DNA of 64,000 bases from a virus. Every line of letters begins with the position of its first letter. The stretch's first letter is position 1. This document shows positions 21,330 through 30,216 of this stretch, piece by piece. Position numbers and translations under genes: made by a program. Location: the IMG/VR virus record IMGVR_UViG_3300008267_000039, positions 1 through 64,000 of that record. One strand, written 5' to 3'. The notes under the pieces are model-generated. The model had not been told where the DNA came from. It did not search any database and worked only from the letters and a program-made list of their open reading frames with translations.

Positions 21330-21645
21330 CTGGTTTGTTTGGAAATGCAACTTCTTCTGGTTTGGAAAATGCTTGTGGAATGTCTCTGAGAGCTTGGCGA
21401 TATGTTAACCATGCTTCTTTAGAAGGCTTTGGATTTGCATCAGAAGCAACAGACCAGTCAGAGTCTTTTAAAAGAACATCGCGCTGGCTTCTAATTTGTT
21501 CCCAAGTAGGAGGATAAACCTTGTTCAACCACGCTACATACTCTGGATTGTCAACGGACATTTTCTCCCCGTTCTCTGCGTGAGTTGCAGAACCCGTGAT
21601 CTCTCCGTTCTCATCCCTATATACATATACATATACAAATTCCAT
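21325..21645 (-). CDS. Tail-fibre assembly chaperone (106 aa)
   Basis: YPPTWEQIRSQRDVLLKDSD, then WSVASDANPKPSKEAWLTYR and QALRDIPQAF are the classical 'IR..RD.LL..SDW....D......W..YR..LRDIP' signature of phage tail-fibre assembly proteins. The N-terminus is beta-rich (EFVYVYVYRDENGEITG). It probably helps one of the surrounding fibres trimerise. Confidence 0.8.
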   Translation of the reverse strand: MEFVYVYVYRDENGEITGSATHAENGEKMSVDNPEYVAWLNKVYPPTWEQIRSQRDVLLKDSDWSVASDANPKPSKEAWLTYRQALRDIPQAFSKPEEVAFPNKPE

Positions 21646-21646
21646 A

Positions 21647-22000
21647 TTATTTTAGAATGTAAAAGATTGAAAATCTAGCCAAAGCAAGTGCTGAAGAACC
21701 TCCTGAAAAATTAGCTGATGTCGATAATTTAATTCCGTTTGGACAATCTATTCCAGATGCAATTTGATTGAGTCCTGCATCGGGATAATTTGGGTACGTT
21801 GTTCCAATAATAATTGGAGTACTTCCGTTTTTAATTTGGAAATCATAGTAGTAATTAGTGGTATTGGTCGCTCCGGTGATTAATCCTCCAGCATGATAGC
21901 CAAGTAAAATAGCAGGACTTGCAGTGATTACGGAATCTGTAACTCCTCCAGAAATTACGGAAGTTTCAGCAGGACGAAGAAGAAAAGATGATAGTGTCAT
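21647..22000 (-). CDS. Small fibre-associated protein (117 aa)
   Basis: Begins MTLSSFLLRPAETSVISGGV and is rich in Ser, Thr, Gly and Ile with short beta stretches (NYYYDFQIKNGSTPIIIGTT). It is probably a fibre tip or head-fibre subunit. It has its own late box. Confidence 0.5.
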   Translation of the reverse strand: MTLSSFLLRPAETSVISGGVTDSVITASPAILLGYHAGGLITGATNTTNYYYDFQIKNGSTPIIIGTTYPNYPDAGLNQIASGIDCPNGIKLSTSANFSGGSSALALARFSIFYILK

Positions 22001-22004
22001 AGTT

Positions 22005-22012
22005 TTATTTAG
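22005..22012 (-). promoter_or_regulatory. Late promoter variant
   Basis: CTAAATAA, 4 nt before the start at 22000. Confidence 0.6.
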
Positions 22013-22342
22013 TTAAGCGTAGATTTGCCATGTTGATCCATTGTAGATGAGAGTAATATTCGCACCTTGAATATCGCAAATGAGGTTTTCGGAAAGGCCA
22101 TTGATTGTATTTCCGTTCCTTGCAATTGTGAGATTGTTCGTGTCCCAAGTATTAAACTTGTCAGCAAAAGTAATTGCCTCGTTAGTCGCTGGTGTAGTTG
22201 GGAGCGTCAATGTAATCACTCCAGCAGATGTGTCTGCCATGATGTGCTGACCAGCATAGACTGTTGAGCTTGTACTAACAGATACCCAGCTTTGAATCGC
22301 TGGTGTTGAAATTCCTGTTGTTCCGTTTAGTGTAATTGGCAT
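22013..22342 (-). CDS. Short fibre protein (109 aa)
   Basis: Begins MPITLNGTTGISTPAIQSWV and has the motif GVITLTLPTTPATNEAITFA and LTIARNGNTINGLSENL, ending SWQIYA-like (GSTWQIYA). This form is common as the C-terminal tip of many phage fibres, here as a free protein. No late box; it follows the 105-aa gene closely. Confidence 0.6.
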   Translation of the reverse strand: MPITLNGTTGISTPAIQSWVSVSTSSTVYAGQHIMADTSAGVITLTLPTTPATNEAITFADKFNTWDTNNLTIARNGNTINGLSENLICDIQGANITLIYNGSTWQIYA

Positions 22343-22355
22343 AAAAAAATATCTT

Positions 22356-22673
22356 CTAAATTACAGTCCATGTTGATCCTGCTGGAACTGTTACGCTTAC
22401 TCCAGCAGCAACCGTAACTGGTCCCACTGTCATTGCATTTTTGTTATTTGTGACAGTATAATTTTGTGTTACTGTTTGGGAATTTTCCCAGAAAATTTTA
22501 TCGTTTCCTCCACCAGTTGGATAAATCGAACCAATTTGAGCACTCAATTCACTTCTGAGTGTTCCATAGGTCCATTTTCTTTCTCCACCGGATTCGTTTT
22601 TTTCGTATCCGACGAAATAAGCTGATGTTGGTATTGTTGATGATGGTGAAAAATCACTGAAATCGACGGCCAT
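22356..22673 (-). CDS. Short fibre protein (105 aa)
   Basis: The N-terminus (FSDFSPSSTIPTSAYFVGYE, GERKWTYGTLRSEL) resembles that of the 508-aa fibre at 24844-26370, so both may dock to the same partner. The C-terminus (AMTVGPVTVAAGVSVTVPAG) is the usual beta-helix cap of phage fibres. Confidence 0.6.
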   Translation of the reverse strand: MAVDFSDFSPSSTIPTSAYFVGYEKNESGGERKWTYGTLRSELSAQIGSIYPTGGGNDKIFWENSQTVTQNYTVTNNKNAMTVGPVTVAAGVSVTVPAGSTWTVI

Positions 22674-22680
22674 ATACTTT

Positions 22681-22688
22681 TATTTATA
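22681..22688 (-). promoter_or_regulatory. Perfect T4 late promoter
   Basis: TATAAATA, 7 nt before the ATG at 22673. Confidence 0.8.
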
Positions 22689-22717
22689 TTCGAGCATTCA
22701 CTTTTTCAAAAAAAAAA

Positions 22718-24793
22718 TCAAAAAGGATTCATATTTTCTCCATCGAATCCTTGGACTTGATAATCCTCAAATGTCACAATTCCTTTCAATGGATAAATGT
22801 CCGCTCCATCTATTTCAGTTATTTGAACTCCATCAATCAAAGTCACTATTCCAGCACCCAATACAACGTTTGTGGGAGTAATTGATGGCGTGGGAGTTGG
22901 GGATGTTCCAATTGTTGGTGTAACAGTTGGAGTTACTGTGACAGTTGGAGTGGGAGTGGGAGTTGCAACAGGAGTTGCCGTTGGAGTTGGCCTTAACAAA
23001 GGAGCGGACAATGGTGGGCAATATAGATTATAAATTTCTATAAAATCATTTTCCACACTTTCGGAAAAAGGAACACCCACTGCAAGAATATCTCCAAAGA
23101 TGTTGAGTTGTGTTCCATAATTTCTTTCTCCATCAAGTAGAGAAACAGAAGTGGGATAATATATTGTTCTATTTGTAAAATATCCAAATTGATCTTTTTC
23201 CAGCAAATATACTTTACCTTGGTTTGCCACTTCCAGTAAAGGATAATCGTCCAAATAAAATGTTTCAAATGGTGCGGATATTGCAGCGCGTTTTCCAGAA
23301 ATTTTAACGGAATATCCAAATGCACCAGACAATGTATCCATGTTGAAGTATTGCCCCATTTCGGAAATAAGAATCCATTCTTTACTGACAGGAGATAATA
23401 CATAATGGAAAGCCTCTCCTTGATTGTTTCCAGCAATGTATCTCTTCTCCCCAAATGGAGCACCAACAATCATTTCATTGTCGTTTTGGATACTCATGGA
23501 ATACCCAAATCCCCTTGCACCACTATAAGGTGGATTTATAGTTTGATGGTATTGGTATCCGAAGTCTGGATCTTTTTTGAAAGAAACTATTTTATCATCT
23601 GTGGAATAAGAGAGAAGATAATTCTCACTCATTTCAATATTTGTTCCAAGTCCAGTTACTGTGGAATTAAATGTCTGGTAAAACCTCCAAGTACCAATTG
23701 TGGAAAGAACATTTGATTCCGTGACATAATTGTAAACGTGATGGTTTTCTCCAGTGGAGGAAGATGCAATAACAAGAGTATCCCCATATCCTGCACAGGA
23801 AGTAATATCATCACTACTTATTGGAAGAGTAATTGTATTTTGTCTTATTGTCTTGTTTCCAAGAAATTCATATATGAGGAGTTTATTATCGGATTTTGCA
23901 AATATTAAATTCTCATGGTAATTTAATATTTTTAAAGGGTTTGTGCTTCTAAATTGTTGACTTTTTACAAAATCTTTTCCATTGTATTTGTATATATTGA
24001 ATCCCTTTTCTTGAGGGGATGCGATCCATTTTCCATTTGATGGAAGTCTATTTCCTTTTAGATTTGCTTCTGTGTTTATATCTTGGACACAGACTGTGTT
24101 TATTTTTTCCTCTTTCTTTGCGGGAAATCCTGCAACGTTGAATTGTTTTACATTGAATCTACTATGTTGATCTAAGGAAGTATAGAACAATCCGACCTTG
24201 ACTGACTTTTTATCATATACTGGAAGGTTTGTTTCAAGTACTGTTGTGAATTCCTTTTGGTTATCTTTTTTTACTTGAACCCTCAATTGGCTCATGCACT
24301 TGGAAAAAACAACTCTTGCTTGTTTATAAACAACTTCTTCTCCTGTGGAAGTTAATTGTTGGGATATTGTAAAATCTTTTGAATATTGTAGATTTTCAGT
24401 TTGTTTAAGAACTTTATAATCGTTTCTTATGCCGTCTCTAAGACAAATGGAATTTGCAGTTGTATGTTCCACACCTTGGACATAAGGTGTTCTTTTTGCA
24501 AAAATGCCATTTATATCAAAACCAATTCCATATACAGCCGCTTCCAGACCCTTTAATGTGGGTTCATTGCATTCTCTTGATTCACTTGGAGTATAGGCGA
24601 GGCTATATCTAATTCCCCCACCTCTTGGCTTGTCATTGATGCTTTCAAATAGAGCTATGCAAAATCCACAACTCGGAGTATCATCTATGTTGTATAAGGA
24701 ATAATCAACACTGATTATGATATCATGGTGAGTATCTAGTGCCTGATCGTTCCAAAATTGAACAAACTTTTCTGTTGATTCGTTTTGTTGCAT
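22718..24793 (-). CDS. Propeller-like adhesin with Pro-Thr linker and VTF tag (691 aa)
   Basis: Residues ~1-240 form an unrecognised domain with several Cys. Residues ~240-590 have the repeat pattern of a beta-propeller (DDITSCAGYGDTLVIASSST; GFGYSMSIQNDNEMIVGAPF, FGYSVKISGKRAAISAPFE; the FG-GAP-like 'GAPF'). A Pro-Thr linker follows, and the last ~48 residues carry the tag GIVTLIDGVQITEIDG...[20 protein letters not shown]. The tag is nearly identical in DNA to that at 36118-36657. It is probably a surface-exposed tail or whisker protein. Confidence 0.65.
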   Translation of the reverse strand: MQQNESTEKFVQFWNDQALDTHHDIIISVDYSLYNIDDTPSCGFCIALFESINDKPRGGGIRYSLAYTPSESRECNEPTLKGLEAAVYGIGFDINGIFAKRTPYVQGVEHTTANSICLRDGIRNDYKVLKQTENLQYSKDFTISQQLTSTGEEVVYKQARVVFSKCMSQLRVQVKKDNQKEFTTVLETNLPVYDKKSVKVGLFYTSLDQHSRFNVKQFNVAGFPAKKEEKINTVCVQDINTEANLKGNRLPSNGKWIASPQEKGFNIYKYNGKDFVKSQQFRSTNPLKILNYHENLIFAKSDNKLLIYEFLGNKTIRQNTITLPISSDDITSCAGYGDTLVIASSSTGENHHVYNYVTESNVLSTIGTWRFYQTFNSTVTGLGTNIEMSENYLLSYSTDDKIVSFKKDPDFGYQYHQTINPPYSGARGFGYSMSIQNDNEMIVGAPFGEKRYIAGNNQGEAFHYVLSPVSKEWILISEMGQYFNMDTLSGAFGYSVKISGKRAAISAPFETFYLDDYPLLEVANQGKVYLLEKDQFGYFTNRTIYYPTSVSLLDGERNYGTQLNIFGDILAVGVPFSESVENDFIEIYNLYCPPLSAPLLRPTPTATPVATPTPTPTVTVTPTVTPTIGTSPTPTPSITPTNVVLGAGIVTLIDGVQITEIDGADIYPLKGIVTFEDYQVQGFDGENMNPF
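22866..22995. repeat. Pro-Thr coding repeat
   Basis: Imperfect GTTGGAGTTG-type repeats (minus-strand code PTPTVTPT) forming the linker of the 691-aa protein. Confidence 0.7.
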
Positions 24794-24804
24794 TGCGCCT
24801 TTTT

Positions 24805-24813
24805 ATTATTTAA
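24805..24813 (-). promoter_or_regulatory. Late promoter variant within a hairpin
   Basis: TTAAATAAT inside the inverted repeat CGCCTT...AAGGCG, 11 nt before the start at 24793. Confidence 0.45.
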
Positions 24814-24843
24814 GGCGTTGGATTGTTAATTCAAAAAATATAG

Positions 24844-26370
24844 TTATTTATTTTCCAAGACTTGTACGCGAACTTGAAGTTCTTCGTTTTCTGCTTTCAA
24901 TTCTTGAACTGCTTTGATGAGAGGCCCAATCAATTCGCTATAACCAATAGAGAGAACATCGTCTCCACCTTTTACGGAGTGATCTTGGAAGCCACCAAAA
25001 TCAATACCTTTAGCGTCAAGAACTGCTTTCACTTCTTGAGCAATCAATCCATGATGGAATCGGCTGCGCTTCTTGCTGCCATCGTGAGTGATGTTGGCAA
25101 GTTTTACATCTTCAAGCCATTTGTCTTTAGCAACAACATAAGCATTGTAAGCTGCAAGTTCTTCTGCATATTTAGCTTTATCTTCATCAGAAGCGTCTTC
25201 TTTAAGTCCTATTGGTTTAGCAACAAATTTAGGTGCTTCTGGACGATAGTCCTCACGCATATCCCACTTAAAGTCAACTGGGCGAAGCGAATTTACAAAT
25301 TCAAGGCCAAGAGTTGTGTCACGAATATCAGCTTTATCTCTGATGTCAGAACGATTTTGGACAGCGCCATATGCATAAGTTGTTGTTGCGGAATTGCCAA
25401 GCTGAACTTGGTTTGATCCTGTTACTTGAGCATTATATCCAACCCCAGAACTATTAACTCCAGTTATATTATTATCAATCGCACCAAACCCAATTGCCGT
25501 GTTTTGATTTCCTGATGTATTCCCACCAAGTGCATTATACCCAACTGCCGTATTAGTGTCACCGCCTATATTGGCTTGAAGCGCAAGCATCCCAACTGCG
25601 GTGTTATTGGTTCCAGTTGTGTTATCATTAAGTGCAGCACTTCCAACTGCTGTGTTGTTGACTCCAGTTGTGTTAAGTAATAGTGCGCTTCTGCCAACTG
25701 CTGTGTTGTCTGTTCCAGTTGTGTTTGTGGAGAGTGCATTTACACCAACTGCGGTGTTGTCGACTCCAGTTGTGTTGTTAAGAAGTGCCTGTAATCCAAC
25801 TGCTGTGTTGTTGGTTCCAGTGTTTGACCGAAGGGCGCGTTTTCCAATTGCTGTGTTATTTATACCAGTTGTGTTGTTGTAGAGTGCGCTTACCCCAACT
25901 GCGGTGTTGTCTGTTCCTGTTGTGTTGTTAAGAAGTGCCTGTAATCCAACTGCTGTGTTGTCGACTCCAGTTGTGTTGTTAAGAAGTGCCTGTAATCCAA
26001 CTGCTGTGTTGTTGGATCCGGTTGTGTTAGAAGGCAGTGCAGAAACTCCAATTGCCGTGTTGTTTATTCCAGTTGTGTTTGATTGAAGTGCAATTCTTCC
26101 AACTGCCGTGTTAGATGTTCCAATTGTATTAAGTTCAAGCGCAGACTCTCCAACTGCGGTGTTGTTGATTCCAGTTGTGTTTGCGGCGAGCGAAGTAACA
26201 CCAAAAGCGGTATTGTAATTACCAATATCGTTTTTTCTAGTTACGGTATTTGCAATTGTTGAAACAGTCCAACGTCTTTCTCCGTTTAATGCGGCTTCAT
26301 CGTAACCGACAATGAAATCGTCCGGTGCGGCTGCTGCTGATAATGTGAAGTCTGATAATGTAGATGCCAT
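24844..26370 (-). CDS. Long tail fibre with NTAVG repeats and S74 chaperone domain
   Basis: 508 aa. The N-terminus (FTLSAAAAPDDFIVGYDEAA, GERRWTVSTI) is shared with the 105-aa fibre. Residues ~55-320 are some twenty repeats of 'NTAVGxxALxxNTTG', a YadA-head-like left-handed beta-roll. The C-terminus begins RSDIRDKADIRDTTLGLEFV and contains LRPVDFKWD and RSRFHHGLIAQEVKAVLDAK: a peptidase S74 intramolecular chaperone that self-cleaves at the Ser of the SD motif after trimer folding. It ends in a coiled coil (ELKAENEELQVRVQVLENK). Confidence 0.85.
   Translation of the reverse strand: MASTLSDFTLSAAAAPDDFIVGYDEAALNGERRWTVSTIANTVTRKNDIGNYNTAFGVTSLAANTTGINNTAVGESALELNTIGTSNTAVGRIALQSNTTGINNTAIGVSALPSNTTGSNNTAVGLQALLNNTTGVDNTAVGLQALLNNTTGTDNTAVGVSALYNNTTGINNTAIGKRALRSNTGTNNTAVGLQALLNNTTGVDNTAVGVNALSTNTTGTDNTAVGRSALLLNTTGVNNTAVGSAALNDNTTGTNNTAVGMLALQANIGGDTNTAVGYNALGGNTSGNQNTAIGFGAIDNNITGVNSSGVGYNAQVTGSNQVQLGNSATTTYAYGAVQNRSDIRDKADIRDTTLGLEFVNSLRPVDFKWDMREDYRPEAPKFVAKPIGLKEDASDEDKAKYAEELAAYNAYVVAKDKWLEDVKLANITHDGSKKRSRFHHGLIAQEVKAVLDAKGIDFGGFQDHSVKGGDDVLSIGYSELIGPLIKAVQELKAENEELQVRVQVLENK
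25430..26210. repeat. NTAVG-coding repeat array
   Basis: Degenerate tandem units of about 42 and 69 bp that encode the fibre shaft. Some neighbouring units are identical over >30 bp, so slippage or recombination could change shaft length. Confidence 0.7.
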
Positions 26371-26377
26371 ATATTTT

Positions 26378-26385
26378 TATTTATA
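26378..26385 (-). promoter_or_regulatory. Perfect T4 late promoter
   Basis: TATAAATA, 7 nt before the ATG at 26370. Confidence 0.8.
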
Positions 26386-26416
26386 TCTAAAGTTTCTTTT
26401 TTTTTAAAAGAAATTA

Positions 26417-27364
26417 TCAAAAAGGATCAAGTATTTCTCCATCAAATCCAAACATCTGGAAATCTTCAAAACTAACTATTCCTCTATCTTTTAATGGATA
26501 TATGTCTTGACCACCACCCAATTCTCTAATCTGAATCCTATCTATAAGAGTTACAATGCCTTGACCATAAATTGGAGTTGGTGTTGGCGTTGGAGAAGGA
26601 GGTGATACAAGTTGATACAAAGATGATTTTCCATGCAAATATTGACCATCCGATAAAAATTGAAATTTTCTTAAAAATATTCCGCTTGATGTGTTATATG
26701 TATTCTGATCGCTTGGAAATTTATATTTTGCACTATTAAATGTAACTTGAACGGGATTACTACTCGCATCCATCATCAAAACAAAATGATATATGCCTCC
26801 CTTTTTATTTCCACTGAAATCTGAAATATACGAATCTGTATCTGTTATATATGTTGTTACTTGACCCGCACTTAAATCCAACACAATGTTCAACGGATTG
26901 CTTGGATATATAAAATCATTCTTGAATGTTTTTTGTCTTGTTGATTCTTGAACCTTGTTTGTATACATCGTATTTTCGTTGTATACAGCATTCCAATAAT
27001 CCAGATTGGCGCATAATGTTAAAAAGGTGGATTGATAATTCGCGGAAAGTGGTTTTAATTTGTTATATACAGTCCAATATTCATTCCAAAATGCACTGTT
27101 TGAACAAACCGTTGTATATGTTGTTAAATATTTTTCCCAAGTTGCGGAATTTGAATTTGTTATACTATATGCACTCCACCAGTCATAACTATCCGTTTTT
27201 GCAATAAAATTTCCATCTATTGTGTAAAGATCGTTATAAAATATTCCTTGAAAAGGAAATTGCAAAGAAGCAATCGGATCTTTTGCCGACTCAGGATATC
27301 CAAAAGATGATACCGTGTGGTGATTGCTTCTGTGAAAATTGTTGTGGAAAATGAGGTTGTTCAT
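26417..27364 (-). CDS. HFHRS/DPIAS-family virion protein with VTF tag (315 aa)
   Basis: The N-terminus FHNNFHRSNHHTVSS and KDPIASLQFPFQGIFYN is shared with the next gene upstream (27371-28372). The middle has ~15-residue repeats ending in 'NSA.W' (YTTVCSNSAFWNEYWTVYN), then QESTRQKTFKNDFIYPSNPL and a beta-sandwich. A short Pro-Thr linker leads to GIVTLIDRIQIRELGGGQDI and GIVSFEDFQMFGFDGE. The function is unknown; it is probably an accessory fibre of the baseplate or whiskers. Confidence 0.6.
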   Translation of the reverse strand: MNNLIFHNNFHRSNHHTVSSFGYPESAKDPIASLQFPFQGIFYNDLYTIDGNFIAKTDSYDWWSAYSITNSNSATWEKYLTTYTTVCSNSAFWNEYWTVYNKLKPLSANYQSTFLTLCANLDYWNAVYNENTMYTNKVQESTRQKTFKNDFIYPSNPLNIVLDLSAGQVTTYITDTDSYISDFSGNKKGGIYHFVLMMDASSNPVQVTFNSAKYKFPSDQNTYNTSSGIFLRKFQFLSDGQYLHGKSSLYQLVSPPSPTPTPTPIYGQGIVTLIDRIQIRELGGGQDIYPLKDRGIVSFEDFQMFGFDGEILDPF

Positions 27365-27370
27365 GTCTCA

Positions 27371-28372
27371 TTATTGGAATCCAATCAAATTATCCCCACT
27401 TCCGAAAAATACTATTGGGTCATTATCGACAAATGTTGTAATTTGATTCGACGGAGTTGGAGTGGGTGGAAATAAGATCAAATTATCCCCACTTCCGAAA
27501 AATACTATCGGATCATTGTTAACAAACGATATGACTTGATTCAACGGTGTTGGTGTTGGAGTGGGTGTTTTTGTTGGAGTTACTGTTGGTGTTGGAGTTG
27601 GGCTAACGGGAATTAGATTTGTTTTATAAAATTCCCCATACATGAAATAGGAATCGCAGAGAAAATTGAATATCGTGGTTCCAGATAATGCGAAATTTAT
27701 ATCTGTTGCAATATTAACTCCAACAGGAAACAAATAGTTGCTCTCAAAAGTCAAACTATATCCCCCAGATGGGGAACCTTGCACAACATATAAATTATAC
27801 AATCCACCATTTTTCATTGTGGAAGGAACTGGGTTTTTAATTGTGACGTTTCTATCAAGAGTTAAAAATGCAACTTGTGCGATATCCAAGTTCCAATCTA
27901 CCGTATTATCGCCATTGATTGTTAAATTATATCCACTGAATGTTTTTGATCTTGTGTTTTCTTGGACTCTGTTAGTATAGAGAACATATTCATTAGCCCA
28001 ATTTGCACTGTTTGCACACACTGTGGTATATGTCGAACTCCAATTTGCAGAATTTGCACACAATGTAGAATATGCACTGAAGCCCTTTCCCCAATTCGCA
28101 CTATTAGCCTTTACTGTGGTGTATGTTGTTCCAATTGAATCCCAATTGGAAGACAATGAACAAACTGAGGCATATGTACTATACCATTCATAGGAATTTG
28201 TGGGGATTTCATACGACCCTTGTTGATCTGTTAAGATATTATAAAAAATACCATTGAATGGTTCTTGCTGGCTCGCAATCGGATCAATGCCTTGATCCAA
28301 CACCGATGCACTGGACAAGGTGTGGTGCGATGATCTGTGAAATTTGTTGTGAAGTCTAAAAAAACCAGCCAT
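27371..28372 (-). CDS. HFHRS/DPIAS-family virion protein with VTF tag, paralogue (333 aa)
   Basis: Paralogue of the 315-aa gene: KFHRSSHHTLSS, IDPIASQQEPFNGIFYN, then four 'YTTVCANSANW'-type repeats, QENTRSKTFSGYNLTINGDN and a beta-sandwich. The Pro-Thr linker is followed by two copies of a tag unit (ISFVNNDPIVFFGSGDNLI and TTFVDNDPIVFFGSGDNLI) separated by another PTPTP. Their DNA has a 32-bp exact repeat. Confidence 0.6.
   Translation of the reverse strand: MAGFFRLHNKFHRSSHHTLSSASVLDQGIDPIASQQEPFNGIFYNILTDQQGSYEIPTNSYEWYSTYASVCSLSSNWDSIGTTYTTVKANSANWGKGFSAYSTLCANSANWSSTYTTVCANSANWANEYVLYTNRVQENTRSKTFSGYNLTINGDNTVDWNLDIAQVAFLTLDRNVTIKNPVPSTMKNGGLYNLYVVQGSPSGGYSLTFESNYLFPVGVNIATDINFALSGTTIFNFLCDSYFMYGEFYKTNLIPVSPTPTPTVTPTKTPTPTPTPLNQVISFVNNDPIVFFGSGDNLILFPPTPTPSNQITTFVDNDPIVFFGSGDNLIGFQ
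27384..27508. repeat. 32-bp exact direct repeat encoding the tag unit
   Basis: 27384-27415 equals 27477-27508; it encodes the 'VFFGSGDNLI' part of each tag unit. Confidence 0.8.
27545..27605. repeat. Pro-Thr coding repeat
   Basis: GTTGGTGTTGGAGT-type repeats; minus-strand linker of the 333-aa protein. Confidence 0.6.
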
Positions 28373-28376
28373 AATG

Positions 28377-28385
28377 TTATTTATT
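28377..28385 (-). promoter_or_regulatory. T4-type late promoter
   Basis: AATAAATAA, 4 nt before the ATG at 28372. Confidence 0.65.
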
Positions 28386-30216
28386 AATTAAAGGGTAACA
28401 GAGGATCGTTGCTGTCAAATCTCACAATATCCGATGAATTGATAAATGTTACAATTCCTTTTTGCATTTGAGTAAAGAGAAATAGAGGATCGTTGCTGTC
28501 AAATCTCACAATATCCGATGAATTGATAAATGTCACAAGCCCTTGTTGTCCTTGAGTTGGAGTTGGAGTTACGGTTGGAGTTGGTGTTGGAGTTTCGACA
28601 TCAATATTCGCATAGTAATCCAAAGAATTGTCCAAATCAACGAAATCTAATGTTTTTTCTTGGAGATCGTAAAGTTTTTCAAATTCCCTGTTTATTACAG
28701 AATATTGGAAGTTTTCATTCACTCCAATAACAAAATCTGTTTTATATTGCAATGGTTCCAAATTGAATATAAATTTGTTGTAGATTTTTCTAATATCTGT
28801 AATTGAACCGAAATCCCCGTCTTTTCTTATTAGGTTGTAGTAAATATTATTTTTTAATACATCCAAATTTTTTGCGATTTTCTTGAAATTCTTTTCATAG
28901 ACCCATGCTTGGTTCCATTCGTTTCTCTTTACTAAAATTTCATCTCTTGAATAAACATCAAAATCATCATTTCCAAGAACACTTATCAAATCGAGTTCAT
29001 CTTCATAAATTAAAATTTGATAAGCATTTGCGGTTGAATTCCAAGTATAAATGTATATATTGTCAGATGAAAAGGTTTTGGTTGCTGTGGTAAACCATTT
29101 GAATTCCGAATTGTTTCCAAAGTCCGAAACATTTTTTCTTCCTATAATTTCATCCTTTCTATATTCCCACTTTTTAATAAGTGCCTTGTCTGTCAATATG
29201 TAAATTATATCATTCTCGTATTTGCAAAATTCCAAGTCCAATATGATTTCATTATCATATAGAACGGATGAGAGAGACTGGAAAGAATTCAATGTGATTT
29301 GGTAATTTTCCAAATTCAAATCAAATACATAATAACCATCTTTCGTTATACCATAAATTGTATTTTCATCCTTGAATTTGATATTTTGAAAAGATGTGAT
29401 GTTCTTATAAAGAGTTAATAGTGTTTTATAAGAAAGAAAATCTAAACTGGAATCATAGAGTTTCAGTATTTTATTACCATAATCTTCTACAAGAATAAAT
29501 TCCCCATATGTCGCCATATTTGTGGGAGTTTCAAATTTTATGGAATTGTATCTTTCACCTTGACCTCCCACACTGTCTTGCAAAAACAATCTTCTTCCAA
29601 ATGGGGATGATGGTGATTTGAAAATATTGTCATTGGAAAAATATGTTTCCAAATCATATTTGTATATCGTGTCCAGTTTTTCATCCGATACACAAAGATA
29701 TTTGTCATTGAAAACGGAAATGTCACTTATCTTTTGAAATTTCAATTCACCGGAAATTGGATCAACGGTTGAAACAATATTCGGGCAAACTTGGCAAAAA
29801 TTATTATTTCCGTAATATCTTAGGACATTAATAGCGGACAAACAGTTGATAAAAAAGTAATAAGAATCACCATCTTTATAAACTGTGGCATTTTTCGCAT
29901 TATCCAAATTTCCAAATCCAGCATCCGCAAAAGGAGATGAATTTGTGAAATCTTGATAGATTCCAATATCTGTCCCAGTGACTCCAATAAATCCAGTATA
30001 TGTTGTTGGAACTTCAAAATTTGCAACAAAACATCTGCTGTACAAATAAAGAAAATTATCATAGAGATATGATAATTTCATGTTAAATGCCTTATAATAA
30101 GACAACTCATTTGGTTGGATCAAATATTCGATCTTAAAAGGCAATGCATCATTGACATTCAACCTTCTATCATAGTTGAAATTACTCTTTGAAAATTCTG
30201 TCCTGATGCTTGTCAT
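28384..30216 (-). CDS. Propeller-like virion protein with duplicated VTF tag (610 aa)
   Basis: Residues ~100-420 carry repeated strands of a propeller (DKYLCVSDEKLDTIYKYDLE, YGEFILVEDYGNKILKLYDS, NTIYGITKDGYYVFDL, DIIYILTDKALIKKW). The C-terminus has [12 protein letters not shown] and two copies of GIVTFINSSDIVRFDSNDP. Its ATG overlaps the stop of the 1104-aa gene (ATGA), so the two are co-translated and probably form one structure. Confidence 0.65.
   Translation of the reverse strand: MTSIRTEFSKSNFNYDRRLNVNDALPFKIEYLIQPNELSYYKAFNMKLSYLYDNFLYLYSRCFVANFEVPTTYTGFIGVTGTDIGIYQDFTNSSPFADAGFGNLDNAKNATVYKDGDSYYFFINCLSAINVLRYYGNNNFCQVCPNIVSTVDPISGELKFQKISDISVFNDKYLCVSDEKLDTIYKYDLETYFSNDNIFKSPSSPFGRRLFLQDSVGGQGERYNSIKFETPTNMATYGEFILVEDYGNKILKLYDSSLDFLSYKTLLTLYKNITSFQNIKFKDENTIYGITKDGYYVFDLNLENYQITLNSFQSLSSVLYDNEIILDLEFCKYENDIIYILTDKALIKKWEYRKDEIIGRKNVSDFGNNSEFKWFTTATKTFSSDNIYIYTWNSTANAYQILIYEDELDLISVLGNDDFDVYSRDEILVKRNEWNQAWVYEKNFKKIAKNLDVLKNNIYYNLIRKDGDFGSITDIRKIYNKFIFNLEPLQYKTDFVIGVNENFQYSVINREFEKLYDLQEKTLDFVDLDNSLDYYANIDVETPTPTPTVTPTPTQGQQGLVTFINSSDIVRFDSNDPLFLFTQMQKGIVTFINSSDIVRFDSNDPLLPFN
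28400..28533. repeat. 50-bp exact direct repeat encoding the tag unit
   Basis: 28400-28449 is identical to 28484-28533. It codes for VTFINSSDIVRFDSNDP of the two tag copies. No synonymous change has accumulated, so the copy event is recent or the repeats are homogenised. Confidence 0.85.

Noticed and set aside
24800-24820. Terminator at the CGCCTT/AAGGCG inverted repeat
   Set aside because: The loop contains the late promoter box TTAAATAAT and no T run follows on the minus strand.
25601-26086. Plus-strand frames with repeated 'VPVVL...TAVL'
   Set aside because: Antisense shadows of the NTAVG repeats of the 508-aa fibre.
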